From Mesorhizobium sp. ORS 3359 (lineage in GTDB: Bacteria > Pseudomonadota > Alphaproteobacteria > Rhizobiales > Rhizobiaceae), in contig CCNC01000133.1 in NCBI GenBank assembly GCA_000824845.1, forward strand, positions 1 to 64,000: DNA of 64,000 nucleotides. Reading direction: 5' to 3'. Positions 35,261 through 43,381 of the stretch are shown here, in pieces. The translations under genes were made by a program, and so were the position numbers. Numbering within the stretch: the first letter of the stretch is position 1; each line of letters begins with the position of its first letter. The notes beneath the pieces were generated by a model. It saw nothing but the letters and a program-made list of their open reading frames with translations. It searched no databases and was not told the origin of the DNA.

Positions 35261-36025
35261 ATGCGCAAGCTTCTCGTCATCGGCATCGGCGCCGGCAATC
35301 CCGATCACATGACGGTCCAGGCCATCGACGGCCTGAACCGCGCCGACGTGCTGTTCATCCCTGACAAGGGGGCGAAGAAGAACGATCTCGCCGATCTGCG
35401 CCGGCAGATCTGCGACCGCTTCGTCACCAATCCGAAATCGCGCCGCGTCGAATTCGAGGTGCCGGTCCGGGCCGAGCCGACATCGTCTTACCGGACAACC
35501 GTCGACGACTGGCACGAGGCGATCGCCGAAATCTACGAAGCCCTGATCCGCGGCGAGCTTGCCGAAGACGGTCGCGGGGCCTTCTTGATCTGGGGCGACC
35601 CGTCACTCTATGACAGCGTGCTGCGCATCCTCGAGCGCGTTCGCCTGAGGGGCAATGTGGGCTTCGAGCTCGAAGTCATCCCCGGCATCACCGCGATCCA
35701 GGCGCTGGCCGCCGCCCACGCGACCGCGCTCAACCGCATCGGCGATTCGGTCCTGGTGACCACCGGCCGCCGGCTGACCGAAGAAGGACTGCCTGCCAAT
35801 GCTGGCTCCACGGTGGTCATGCTCGACGGCAAATGCGCCTTCAACACGCTGGCCGACAAGGAAGTCTTCATCCAGTGGGGCGCCTATCTCGGCACGCCGG
35901 ACGAGATCGTCATCTCCGGCCGGTTGGGCGATGTCGGCGCCGAGATCGAAAAAGTCCGCGAGGACGCCCGGCGAAGGAAGGGCTGGATCATGGACACGTA
36001 TCTGCTGAGGAAATCAGGAGGGTAA
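35261..36025 (+). CDS. cobF: Precorrin-6A synthase (deacetylating)
   Basis: CobF methylates C-1 of precorrin-5 and removes acetate in aerobic cobalamin synthesis, using S-adenosylmethionine. The 254-residue protein starts MRKLLVIGIGAGNPDHMTVQ, the tetrapyrrole methylase opening, and contains AFLIWGDPSLYDSVLRIL and EVIPGITAIQALAAAHA. The length is normal. No other cob genes are adjacent, so it is separated from the rest of the pathway. A tandem repeat follows about 65 bp after the stop. Confidence 0.93.
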   Translation: MRKLLVIGIGAGNPDHMTVQAIDGLNRADVLFIPDKGAKKNDLADLRRQICDRFVTNPKSRRVEFEVPVRAEPTSSYRTTVDDWHEAIAEIYEALIRGELAEDGRGAFLIWGDPSLYDSVLRILERVRLRGNVGFELEVIPGITAIQALAAAHATALNRIGDSVLVTTGRRLTEEGLPANAGSTVVMLDGKCAFNTLADKEVFIQWGAYLGTPDEIVISGRLGDVGAEIEKVREDARRRKGWIMDTYLLRKSGG

Positions 36026-36091
36026 GGGAGTAGGGCAGCAAGGCAATAGGGGGCGCGCACATCGTATGCGCAAGCACTCCGGGATGTCACA

Positions 36092-36161
36092 CCCTACTGC
36101 CCTACTGCCCTACTGCCCTACTGCCCTACTGCCCTACTGCCCTACTGCCCTACTGCCCTAC
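36092..36161. repeat. Tandem octanucleotide repeat (CCCTACTG)n
   Basis: The unit CCCTACTG is repeated eight times without a change (36092-36155), followed by a partial unit CCCTAC. It lies between the converging cobF and modE-like genes. An imperfect complementary stretch (GAGTAGGGCAGCAAGGCAATAGGG) lies just upstream at about 36029-36052, so a transcript could fold back. The pure array should be prone to slippage and could vary between strains. Confidence 0.95.
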
Positions 36162-36168
36162 CTGCCCC

Positions 36169-36510
36169 TCATCCGGCATCGATCTCCGCCTGCAGCGCCT
36201 GCATGTGCACGGCGGCGGCCGATGAAGCGGCCCGCTCTATGGCCCGAAACCGGCTGACGACTGCCAAACCCACCGATGTCAGCTGCGCGCCCCCGCCCTT
36301 CTTGCCGCCGGTCTGCGCGGCGACCAGCGGCTTGCCGAACACGCGGTTCATGTCCTCGACCAGATCCCACGCATGCTTGTAGGACATCTCCATGCCGCGC
36401 GCCGCGGCCGAGATCGATCCGAAGGCGGCGATCTGCTCCAAAAGCTCAATCTTGCCGGGGCCGATCCGGCCGTCGGGGTCGAGATTTATCCGCAGGCTCA
36501 ACGATGGCAT
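36169..36510 (-). CDS. modE: ModE-like molybdate-responsive regulator, DNA-binding domain only
   Basis: This 113-residue protein is the winged-helix part of ModE (KIELLEQIAAFGSISAAARG, MSYKHAWDLVEDMN, GGKKGGGAQLTSVG). The C-terminal molybdate-binding di-domain of enterobacterial ModE (about 260 residues) is absent, as in many alphaproteobacteria, so how it senses molybdate is unclear. It lies downstream of modC on the same strand. The 85-bp gap between them holds a 27-bp ModE-type palindrome, which suggests its own promoter and autoregulation. Confidence 0.88.
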   Translation of the reverse strand: MPSLSLRINLDPDGRIGPGKIELLEQIAAFGSISAAARGMEMSYKHAWDLVEDMNRVFGKPLVAAQTGGKKGGGAQLTSVGLAVVSRFRAIERAASSAAAVHMQALQAEIDAG

Positions 36511-36556
36511 GCCCTGTCCTCCGCGATCATGCCGAGATTACCCTCTCCGCCGCCAG

Positions 36557-36583
36557 ATCGCTATTCCAAATCGACATAGCGAT
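36557..36583. promoter_or_regulatory. ModE-box candidate upstream of modE
   Basis: ATCGCTAT (36557-36564) and ATAGCGAT (36576-36583) form a perfect 8-bp inverted repeat with an 11-bp spacer. The E. coli ModE consensus is ATCGCTATATA-N6-TATATAACGAT, with the same half-site start and nearly the same total length. The site is about 47 bp before the modE ATG. Confidence 0.75.
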
Positions 36584-36595
36584 TTGGCCCTTTCG

Positions 36596-37708
36596 TCAAC
36601 CATCCGCCTCAACCGACAGCCCGGCTCCGGTCGTCGCGCTGTCGAAGCTCACCGTCTTGATCACTGCGAAGACCTCCTGGCCGAGCGCCAGACGAAGGGT
36701 GTGTTTGGATTGTACGGTGATCCGCGCCAGCACGATCGCGCCATTGCAGTCGATGGCGATTTCCACCGTCGGCCCGATGCCCGGCCTGACAGCGGTGATC
36801 GTTCCCGCGAGAATGTTGAGCGCGCTGAGACCTGCCGGCCGCGCGGTCGCGATCATCACGTCGCGGGCGCGGATGCGAATACGCACCGGGGCGCCCGCTG
36901 CCATCGCCAGTTTCGGCACCCGGATTTCGCCGGCCGGTGAGCCCAGCACCGTCATGCCGAACGCCTCGTCGTGGCGCAGTACCTTGGTGTCGAGCACCGC
37001 CCCGCCCTCGCCGCGTTCCTCCGCCGGCAACAGGTCGAGCCGCTGCATGATCGCCTCGGTCGGACCCGAGGCCGCGACCCTGCCTTGCGAAAGCACGACG
37101 ACGTCGCTCGCCAGCCGCGCCACCTCGGCGACGGAATGGCTGACATAGACGATCGGTATCTTGGTCTCGTCGCGCAGCCGCTCGATATAGGGCAGGATCT
37201 CGGCCTTGCGCGCCTCGTCGAGCGAGGCGAGCGGCTCGTCCATCAGAAACAGTTTCGGGCTGGCTAGCAGGGCGCGGCCGATGGCGACGCGCTGCTTTTC
37301 GCCGCCCGACAGTTTCGCCGGCCGCCGGTCGAGGAGATGACCGATGCCGAGCAGCTCGACAACCGCATCCATCTTGGCGTAGCGCTCGGAAGCCGGCGTG
37401 AACCAGCGGCCATAGCGCAGATTGCTGGCGACGCTCATATGCGGGAACAGCCGCGCATCCTGGAAAACGATGCCGATCCGCCGTTTGTGCATCGGCACGA
37501 AGATCCGAGCTTCGGTGTCGACCAGGACCCGCCCATCGACGGCAATACGGCCCTTGTCCGGGCAGATCAGGCCGGCGATCAGGTTGATCAGCGTCGACTT
37601 GCCCGAGCCGGAAGGCCCGAACAGCGCCGTCAGCCGCCCGGCGCTGTCGAAAAGCGCTTCCACGGCGAAGTCGCCCAGACGATGGCGGATGTCGACCGAG
37701 AGCGTCAT
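36596..37708 (-). CDS. modC: Molybdate ABC transporter ATP-binding protein
   Basis: ModC powers molybdate import. The 370-residue protein has Walker A FGPSGSGKST, signature LSGGEKQRVAIGRALL, Walker B KLFLMDEPLASLDEARK and a C-terminal TOBE domain (about residues 290-360), which binds oxyanions and regulates transport. Its ATG overlaps the stop of modB (37705-37708). It is the third gene of modA-modB-modC. Confidence 0.96.
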   Translation of the reverse strand: MTLSVDIRHRLGDFAVEALFDSAGRLTALFGPSGSGKSTLINLIAGLICPDKGRIAVDGRVLVDTEARIFVPMHKRRIGIVFQDARLFPHMSVASNLRYGRWFTPASERYAKMDAVVELLGIGHLLDRRPAKLSGGEKQRVAIGRALLASPKLFLMDEPLASLDEARKAEILPYIERLRDETKIPIVYVSHSVAEVARLASDVVVLSQGRVAASGPTEAIMQRLDLLPAEERGEGGAVLDTKVLRHDEAFGMTVLGSPAGEIRVPKLAMAAGAPVRIRIRARDVMIATARPAGLSALNILAGTITAVRPGIGPTVEIAIDCNGAIVLARITVQSKHTLRLALGQEVFAVIKTVSFDSATTGAGLSVEADG

Positions 37709-38409
37709 TCAATGTCCATCCGCCGGCCAACGCGCCGCGCCAGCACTTCCGAGGCGACGAGCGCGACCATCGAGATGACGATCGAGATCAGCGTCAGCCT
37801 GAGCGCGCCCTCGTCGCCGCCGGGCACCTGTGTGAAGGTGTAAATCGCCGAGGGCAAAGTCTGCGTCTCATTGGGGATGTTGGAGACGAAGGTGATGGTG
37901 GCGCCGAACTCGCCCATCGCCTTGGCGAAGGAAAGCATGGCGCCGGCAATCAGGCCGGGTAGGATCAGCGGCAGCGTGATGGTGGCGAACACCCAGAGCG
38001 GGTTGGCGCCGAGCGTGCCGGCCGCCGCCTCGATTCTGCGGTCGACGGCCTCGATCGACAGCCGGATCGCCCGCACCATCAGCGGAAAGCCCATGATGCC
38101 GCAGGCCAATGCCGCGCCCGTCCAGCGGAACGAGAAGACGATGCCGAAATGCTCGGCCAGGAAGGCGCCGGCGGGGCCGCGCCGGCCGAAGGTGAGCAGG
38201 AGCAGGTAGCCGGTCACCACCGGCGGCAGGATCAGCGGCAGATGGACCAGCCCGTTGAGCAGGGTCTTGCCCCAGAAACGCCCTCGCGCCAACAGCAGCG
38301 CAAGCAGGATGCCGGGCGGCAGGCTGGCTATCATCGCCACCGTCGCCACCTTGATCGACAGCCGGACCGCATTCCATTCGTCGGGAGTGAGGTCCAGCAG
38401 CCAGTTCAT
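37705..38409 (-). CDS. modB: Molybdate ABC transporter permease
   Basis: This 234-residue inner-membrane protein has about five transmembrane helices and the ABC permease loop (EAAAGTLGANPLWVFATITLPLILPG). The start MNWLLDLTPDEWNAVRLS is typical for ModB. It lies 22 bp downstream of modA and overlaps modC by four bases, so the three genes form one operon. Confidence 0.95.
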   Translation of the reverse strand: MNWLLDLTPDEWNAVRLSIKVATVAMIASLPPGILLALLLARGRFWGKTLLNGLVHLPLILPPVVTGYLLLLTFGRRGPAGAFLAEHFGIVFSFRWTGAALACGIMGFPLMVRAIRLSIEAVDRRIEAAAGTLGANPLWVFATITLPLILPGLIAGAMLSFAKAMGEFGATITFVSNIPNETQTLPSAIYTFTQVPGGDEGALRLTLISIVISMVALVASEVLARRVGRRMDIE

Positions 38410-38431
38410 GTCAGCGTTTGCGCGATCTCTC

Positions 38432-39226
38432 TTAGTTGCTCGGCGCGAGCACCGTGAAACCCTGCCCCTTGAAGAGTTCGGCGGCCTTGGCCGATTCGAC
38501 GCATTTCAGGAAGGCAGCCGCATCCTTGTCCTTCGAATCGGCGGTCTGGGCAATCGGGTAGATGATCGGCGGATGCGAATCTTCCGGGAACGTGCCGACG
38601 ACCTTGACGCCCTTCTCCGCATGCGCGTCGGTGGCATAGACGATGCCCAGCGCCGCCTCGCCCGTCGACACCAGCTTCAGGGCTGCACGCACATTCTCAG
38701 CCTGCGCGACCTTGCCCTCGACGGACGACCAGACGCCCAGCGATTCCAGCGCCGCCTTGCCGTATTTGCCGGCCGGCACGGCCTTGAAATCGCCCATGGC
38801 AAGCTTGCCGTCGCCAATCAGCTTGGCGAGGTCGAAGCCCTTCTCGACCTTGGTCTCGACCGTGGAATCCTTCGGCGCCACCAGCACGATCTGATTGCCA
38901 AGCAGCTTCACTTCGGTATCAGGCTTGGTCAGCTTCTTGTCGAAGAGATATTTCATCCAGTCGAGGTCGGCTGACACGAACACGTCGGCGGGCGCGCCGC
39001 CTTCGATCTGCTTGGCCAGGGCGGAGCTTGCCGCGTAGGAAATGGTGGCGGCCTCGCCGACTTCCGGCTCGCAGGCCTTGTTGACCGCGTCGAGCGCGTC
39101 CTTGAGGCTTGCCGCGGCAAACACGACGACCTTGTCGTCGGCACGTGCCGCCGTCACCGCCGCCATCAGCATTGCCGTGAAACCTCCAACAGCGATCGCC
39201 TTCAACGCGAAACCCGTGCCCGTCAT
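38432..39226 (-). CDS. modA: Molybdate ABC transporter substrate-binding protein
   Basis: ModA captures molybdate in the periplasm. The 264-residue precursor has a signal peptide (LKAIAVGGFTAMLMAAVTAARA) and the mature start DDKVVVFAAASLKDALDAV, which is diagnostic for ModA. I chose ATG 39226, with GGGAGAG upstream; the open frame continues further but only through non-coding DNA. A ModE-box candidate lies about 45-75 bp before the start. Confidence 0.95.
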   Translation of the reverse strand: MTGTGFALKAIAVGGFTAMLMAAVTAARADDKVVVFAAASLKDALDAVNKACEPEVGEAATISYAASSALAKQIEGGAPADVFVSADLDWMKYLFDKKLTKPDTEVKLLGNQIVLVAPKDSTVETKVEKGFDLAKLIGDGKLAMGDFKAVPAGKYGKAALESLGVWSSVEGKVAQAENVRAALKLVSTGEAALGIVYATDAHAEKGVKVVGTFPEDSHPPIIYPIAQTADSKDKDAAAFLKCVESAKAAELFKGQGFTVLAPSN

Positions 39227-39271
39227 GAAGTCTCTCCCTGGTTTCAAAATCCGTACGGCTCGGAGCCCCAG

Positions 39272-39299
39272 ACCGATATATCCGGATGAACATAACAAG
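39272..39299. promoter_or_regulatory. ModE-box candidate upstream of modA
   Basis: The 28-bp segment starts ACCGATATAT, matching ATCGCTATAT in eight of ten positions. It ends ATAACAAG, which matches the other half-site (ATAGCGAT, as in the modE copy) in five of eight. Its total length equals the 28-bp E. coli consensus. It lies between modA and the divergent molbindin pseudogene and could control both. It is weaker than the modE-proximal site. Confidence 0.55.
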
Positions 39300-39387
39300 G
39301 AAAGGCTTTTCGCCTGTCGTGGCATTGTGGGCCGGCATGGTCCCGGTCTACGATAAATCGGAAACAGCGCTGCTCAAGGAGAGACGC

Positions 39388-39593
39388 ATGAGGATCAGCG
39401 CCCGCAATATCCTGAAGGGGTCACCGAGATCGTCAAGGGAGCGACCACCTCGCATGTCAGGATCGACATCGGCGGCGGCGTAATCGTCACCGCATCGATC
39501 ACCAATGAGGCGGTCGCCGACCTTGCCCTCGAGAAGGGCAAGCAGGCTTATGCGGTGGTCAAGGCCTCGGACGTCATGGTCGGCATCGACTGA
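39388..39593 (+). pseudogene. Molbindin (Mop/TOBE) gene, frameshifted
   Basis: The start ATG at 39388 follows AAGGAGAG and encodes MRISARNILKG. The rest of a molbindin continues in another frame from about 39420 (VTEIVKGATTSHVRIDIGGG to ASDVMVGID) and ends in TGA at 39593. The total of 206 nt is four short of the 210 expected for a 69-residue Mop protein, consistent with a 4-bp deletion around 39417-39420. Molbindins store molybdate, and the place next to modA fits. A sequencing error cannot be excluded. Confidence 0.8.
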
Positions 39594-39598
39594 TCGAG

Positions 39599-40393
39599 TT
39601 AAACGGCGATCGGCGCCTTGATATTCGCGTCCGCGAAATAATTCTCGAGGCGGAAATCCTCGAAACGGAAGGCGAACAGGTCCTTCACCTCCGGATTGAT
39701 CCACATCGTCGGCAGAGCCTTGGGCGTGCGCCGCATCTGCTCGCGCGCCTGCTCGAAATGGTTCGAATAAAGATGCGCGTCGCCCAGCGTGTGGACGAAG
39801 TCGCCCGGCTTCAGCCCGGTCGCCTGCGCCACCATCATGGTGAGCAAAGCGTACGAAGCGATGTTGAACGGCACGCCGAGAAAGATGTCGCCCGAGCGCT
39901 GGTAAAGCTGGCAGGAAAGCCTGCCGTCCGAGACATAGAACTGGAACAGGCAGTGACAGGGCGGCAGCGCCATCGCCTCGACCTCGGCCGGATTCCAGGC
40001 CGAGACGATCAGCCGGCGCGAGTTGGGATTCCGGCGTATCTCTTTCAAAAGACCCGCAATCTGGTCGATCTCGCCGCCGTGGCCATCGGGCCAAGAGCGC
40101 CACTGCTTGCCATAGACCGGGCCGAGATCGCCGTTCTCGTCGGCCCATTCGTCCCAAATGGTGACACCGTTGTCGTTGAGATATTTGATGTTGGTGTCGC
40201 CGGCCAGGAACCACAGAAGCTCGTGGATGATCGACTTCAGATGCAGCTTCTTGGTGGTCGTGACCGGAAAGCCGCGCGAAAGATCGAAGCGCATCTGGTA
40301 GCCAAACACCGAGCGCGTGCCGGTTCCGGTACGGTCGCCACGGTCGCTGCCGTTCTCCAGCACATGCTTCAACAGGTCGAGATATTGGCGCAT
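39599..40393 (-). CDS. thyA: Thymidylate synthase
   Basis: ThyA makes dTMP from dUMP with methylene-tetrahydrofolate. The 264-residue protein is the same length as the E. coli enzyme. It has [13 protein letters not shown], the catalytic cysteine in [13 protein letters not shown], and the C-terminal [17 protein letters not shown] placed the start at [15 protein letters not shown] (40393); ten more codons are open upstream but are not conserved. The stop lies five bases from the stop of the molbindin pseudogene. Confidence 0.97.
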   Translation of the reverse strand: MRQYLDLLKHVLENGSDRGDRTGTGTRSVFGYQMRFDLSRGFPVTTTKKLHLKSIIHELLWFLAGDTNIKYLNDNGVTIWDEWADENGDLGPVYGKQWRSWPDGHGGEIDQIAGLLKEIRRNPNSRRLIVSAWNPAEVEAMALPPCHCLFQFYVSDGRLSCQLYQRSGDIFLGVPFNIASYALLTMMVAQATGLKPGDFVHTLGDAHLYSNHFEQAREQMRRTPKALPTMWINPEVKDLFAFRFEDFRLENYFADANIKAPIAV

Positions 40394-40496
40394 CGGCTCC
40401 GCCTCGATTCGGGTTACAGCCAATCATACCCGACCGAGAGCCGGTCGAACACCGCAAAGCGGCTGCGGATGCGGCTCGCACCCAAAAGCCCACGGT

Positions 40497-40518
40497 GCCG
40501 GCACGGTTTCGTGCCGGC
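40497..40518. terminator. Perfect 9-bp hairpin between DUF2853 gene and thyA
   Basis: GCCGGCACG and CGTGCCGGC pair perfectly around GTTT, about 17 bp after the stop of the DUF2853 gene. On the minus strand it is followed within about ten bases by CTTTT, so it may end that message before thyA. Confidence 0.6.
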
Positions 40519-40535
40519 TGCCGTGTGGCCAGGAC

Positions 40536-40847
40536 TCAGAGAGAGCCGAGTTTGCCGAGATCCTTGGCAACCAGGTAGTAGAAGGTCACGCGGCTCTTGG
40601 TGTTGTCTGCCTGCATAGCCTTGCAGGTCTTCTCGATCGAGGCATTGGCCTTTGCGGCATCGGCGATGCCGAGCTTCTTGCCGATCCAGTTCTCGCGAAC
40701 GCGATCGAGTTCCTTCGGGTCGGTGCAGGACACCAGCGAGGAATCGCGGTTCCTGAGCGCAATGCCGAGGTGCTTGACGATCTTATCGACCGCGTCGGCG
40801 CTGGCGCCGGCATCGTATTTCTTCACATCCGCAAGATAGTCGGCCAT
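40536..40847 (-). CDS. DUF2853 family protein
   Basis: This 103-residue protein starts MADYLADVKKYDAGASADAV and ends KSRVTFYYLVAKDLGKLGSL, matching what I recall of the DUF2853 family of small soluble proteins. Its function is unknown. GAGGGGAA lies just before the ATG at 40847; the open frame upstream is not conserved. It is monocistronic, with a hairpin between it and thyA. Confidence 0.8.
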   Translation of the reverse strand: MADYLADVKKYDAGASADAVDKIVKHLGIALRNRDSSLVSCTDPKELDRVRENWIGKKLGIADAAKANASIEKTCKAMQADNTKSRVTFYYLVAKDLGKLGSL

Positions 40848-41029
40848 CAAACTTCCCCTCGTCGGCGCCACGGATCCGGTCGATGAGGGTTGTGGCGCGC
40901 CGCGCAACCTTGCGCTAGGTCAGAGACTCCTCACCGGGAGCGAGATTTGATTGAGTGGGCGCGCAAGTCAACCCTTGGCTGCACAGTTTGGCATAACCGG
41001 ATAAGCGCCGGTTTGGTCTTTATTTTTCC

Positions 41030-41375
41030 CTCATCGCTCCCTATATTCGCTTCGTCGGCTTGACCGACTATGGCGATAAACAGGCGATGAAATAAGCCGT
41101 TCGGACCCGGGGGCGGTACCCGGCGCCTCCACCAAAAACCGCTCTGACTGACGGAGCGGCTTTTGCTGGGGGCGAAATAGGATCGACGAAGGTGTAAAGA
41201 TCGTACTTTTGCCCGGCATTGTACCACCGTCATCGGGCTAAACTTATAGTTGCCAACGACAACTATGCGGAAGCTCGTCTCGCTGCTTAATGCGGCGCGA
41301 ACGCTTCAAATCAAGTCCTAGCGGTTCGCACTTCTAGGCGGGGTTCGGAGGTACCTGGCAACAGAAACCTCCACC
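41030..41375 (+). ncRNA. ssrA: tmRNA, circularly permuted two-piece form
   Basis: The acceptor piece ends CGCCTCC-ACCA at 41124-41134, with a T-stem CCGGG/CCCGG just before it. After an intervening hairpin (about 41135-41167) the coding piece begins GGGGGCG at 41168-41174, which pairs with CGCCTCC to rebuild the acceptor stem. The tag frame at 41252-41290 encodes ANDNYAEARLAA and stops at TAA. This is the permuted alphaproteobacterial tmRNA; it rescues stalled ribosomes and marks proteins for ClpXP. The outer ends are approximate. Confidence 0.95.
41252..41290 (+). other. tmRNA proteolysis tag frame (ANDNYAEARLAA)
   Basis: Twelve codons starting GCC AAC GAC and ending GCT GCT TAA encode the degradation tag. 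The C-terminal LAA is the ClpX recognition part, and the N-terminal AND region is the part bound by the SspB adaptor in alphaproteobacteria. An sspB gene lies about 3 kb downstream. Confidence 0.95.
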
Positions 41376-41387
41376 TTCCCCTTTTTT
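41347..41387 (+). terminator. Intrinsic terminator of ssrA
   Basis: GGAGGT (41347-41352) pairs with ACCTCC (41367-41372), and TTTTTT follows at 41382-41387. The hairpin may also form the 3' structure of the coding piece. Confidence 0.7.
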
Positions 41388-41474
41388 GCTTCTTCCCATC
41401 AATCGAACGGCCAATGCTTGTCCGGCGCTTTGATGCGCGGCACGGCCTTGCCGCTCATCCTCCATGGACAGGCC

Positions 41475-42032
41475 ATGCAAAACGATTCCGACCGATTCTT
41501 CGTGCTGACTGGTGGCCCGGGCTCGGGCAAGACGACGCTGATCGATGCGTTACGGGTCAAGGGTTTCGCGGCGGCCCCCGAAGCAGGGCGCGGCATCATC
41601 CGCGACCAGATGGCCATCGGCGGCCCTGCCCTTCCCTGGCAGGACCGTGCGCTCTTTGCCGAGCTGATGCTGGCGTGGGAGCTGCGCTCCTGGCACGCCG
41701 CGCATGCTGAAGCCGGCCCGGTCTTCTTCGACCGTGGCGCGCCCGACACGATCGGCTATCTTAGGCTTTGCGGCCTGCCGGTGCCGGATCATGTCGCCAG
41801 CGCTGCTGAAAAATTCCGCTACGCGCGCCGCGTCTTCGTCGCGCCGCCTTGGCCGGAGATCTTCACCCAGGACGAGGAGCGCAAACAGACGCCGGACGAG
41901 GCCGAGCGCACATTCCGCTCGGTGACCCGCGTCTATGCGGAACTCGGCTACGAACTGGTGCCTTTACCTCTTGCCTCGGTCGAAGAGCGGGTGCGCTTCG
42001 TCATCGATCGAGCGGATTTGCGACAGACATGA
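41475..42032 (+). CDS. AAA family ATPase (AAA_28-like)
   Basis: This protein of about 185 residues is a small P-loop ATPase or kinase-like protein. Walker A is LTGGPGSGKTTLIDAL near the N-terminus. FFDRGAPDTIGYLRL looks like a Walker B/lid region of nucleotide kinases, and KQTPDEAERTFRSVTRVYAELGYE resembles the C-terminal part of AAA_28 proteins. The start could be ATG 41475 or an upstream TTG at 41418; I prefer the ATG. Substrate and role are unknown. A strong terminator follows directly. Confidence 0.75.
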   Translation: MQNDSDRFFVLTGGPGSGKTTLIDALRVKGFAAAPEAGRGIIRDQMAIGGPALPWQDRALFAELMLAWELRSWHAAHAEAGPVFFDRGAPDTIGYLRLCGLPVPDHVASAAEKFRYARRVFVAPPWPEIFTQDEERKQTPDEAERTFRSVTRVYAELGYELVPLPLASVEERVRFVIDRADLRQT

Positions 42033-42067
42033 AAAAGGCCGGGCAAGCTGGCCTTTTTGGTTTTTTT
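42032..42067 (+). terminator. Strong intrinsic terminator after the AAA ATPase gene
   Basis: AAAAAGGCC (42032-42040) and GGCCTTTTT (42050-42058) pair perfectly, and TTTTTTT follows at 42061-42067. The A-run also gives T-tracts on the other strand, so it probably serves the convergent exporter gene too. Confidence 0.92.
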
Positions 42068-42076
42068 CGAGGCGCC

Positions 42077-43282
42077 CTACTCCGCCGGCGCCTCGACCGC
42101 TTCGCGCGCGCGGCCGAGTGTCAGTTTGGCCAGCGTGAACGAGATCACGGCGCACAGCGTAATGCCCGCCACCATCGGCAGCGGCGTGCCGTCGAAGAAG
42201 ATGCCGGCTACGCCCATGGCCAGCGCGCCGATGGCGAAATGCAGCGTGCCCATCAGCGCCGAGGCCGTGCCGGCTATCTCGCCATGCTCTTCCATCGCCA
42301 GCACCGAGGTGGTCGGGATGACGAGGCCGAGGAAGCCGTAGCCGACGAAGAGCAGCGCGGCCATCACGTCGAGCCGGTCGACGCCGGAGGCCATGATCGC
42401 GAACAGCGCCACCATGACTGTGGCATAGCCGGTGACCGCCACCCAGACGACGCGCTTCAACCCGAAGCGGTCGGCGAGCATCCCGGTCAGCTGCGACATG
42501 CCGATGAAGGCAACCGCGTTGATCGAGAAGAACACGCTGTAGACCGACGGCGACAGGCCGTAATGGTCGATCAGGATGAAGGACGAGCTCGACAGATAGA
42601 CGAAGAAGCTCGCAATGCCGAAGCCCGCGATCGCCACAAGGCCTAGGAAGTTGCGGTCGCCCATCAGGTGGCGGTAGCCGGCAAGCGCGGTGCCGAAGGA
42701 GGAGCCGGCACGCTCTTCGACCGGTCGGGTTTCCTTGAGCGAGGTGGCGAGCAGGATGGTGGCCAAGGCAGCCGCGCCCGTCACCGTCCAGAACACGGCG
42801 CGCCAGCCGAAACTCTCGATGATCTGGCTGCCGGTCAGCGGCGCCAGGATCGGCGACACCGAGAACACCAGCATCAGCAGCGACATCAGCTTGGCAGCCT
42901 CGTTGCCGGTGTGCAGGTCGCGCACGATGGCGCGCGGCACCGCCATGCCCGCGCTGGCGCCGAGGCCCTGTAGGAAGCGGAAGGCGATCAGCCACTCGAT
43001 GTTGGGCGCCATCGCGGAGCCGACGCCGCCGACCATGAACAGCGCGAGACCCGCATAAAGCGGCAGCTTGCGCCCGACCATGTCGGAGATCGGGCCGACG
43101 ACGATCTGCCCGAAACCCATCGACAGGAAGAAGATCAGAAGGCTCATCTGCACGGCGGCGGTGCCGGCATGCAGATCCTGGCCGATCGAAGGCAGCGCCG
43201 GCAGATACATATCGATCGCGAACGGTCCGATCGCGGACAACAAGCCGAGCACGACCGCGATGCGGAGGAATTTGGGACTCAT
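42077..43282 (-). CDS. Bcr/CflA-family MFS multidrug exporter
   Basis: This 401-residue protein has twelve hydrophobic segments and the MFS motif around DMVGRKLPLYAGL. The opening LSAIGPFAIDMYLPALPSI is characteristic of the Bcr/CflA drug:proton antiporters. I placed the start at MSPKFLRIAV (43282); the upstream open frame is not conserved. It is divergent from a TetR-type regulator across about 210 bp that contain palindromes, so the regulator probably represses it. Confidence 0.92.
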   Translation of the reverse strand: MSPKFLRIAVVLGLLSAIGPFAIDMYLPALPSIGQDLHAGTAAVQMSLLIFFLSMGFGQIVVGPISDMVGRKLPLYAGLALFMVGGVGSAMAPNIEWLIAFRFLQGLGASAGMAVPRAIVRDLHTGNEAAKLMSLLMLVFSVSPILAPLTGSQIIESFGWRAVFWTVTGAAALATILLATSLKETRPVEERAGSSFGTALAGYRHLMGDRNFLGLVAIAGFGIASFFVYLSSSSFILIDHYGLSPSVYSVFFSINAVAFIGMSQLTGMLADRFGLKRVVWVAVTGYATVMVALFAIMASGVDRLDVMAALLFVGYGFLGLVIPTTSVLAMEEHGEIAGTASALMGTLHFAIGALAMGVAGIFFDGTPLPMVAGITLCAVISFTLAKLTLGRAREAVEAPAE

Positions 43283-43381
43283 GATAAAGGCTCTTTTCGG
43301 ATCTGGTTGCCGCCGCAAATACCGGCGTCTGAACCCAGGACGTTCCATCCCGCGGGGAATCCTACAATCGGAGTGAATTCA

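Noticed and set aside
36092..36161. Octanucleotide array as a CRISPR
   Set aside because: The units are adjacent with no spacers and are far too short; no cas genes are present.
40931..41233. Small open frames over 40.9-41.2 kb
   Set aside because: They are shadows of the ssrA gene and its promoter region and have no protein features.
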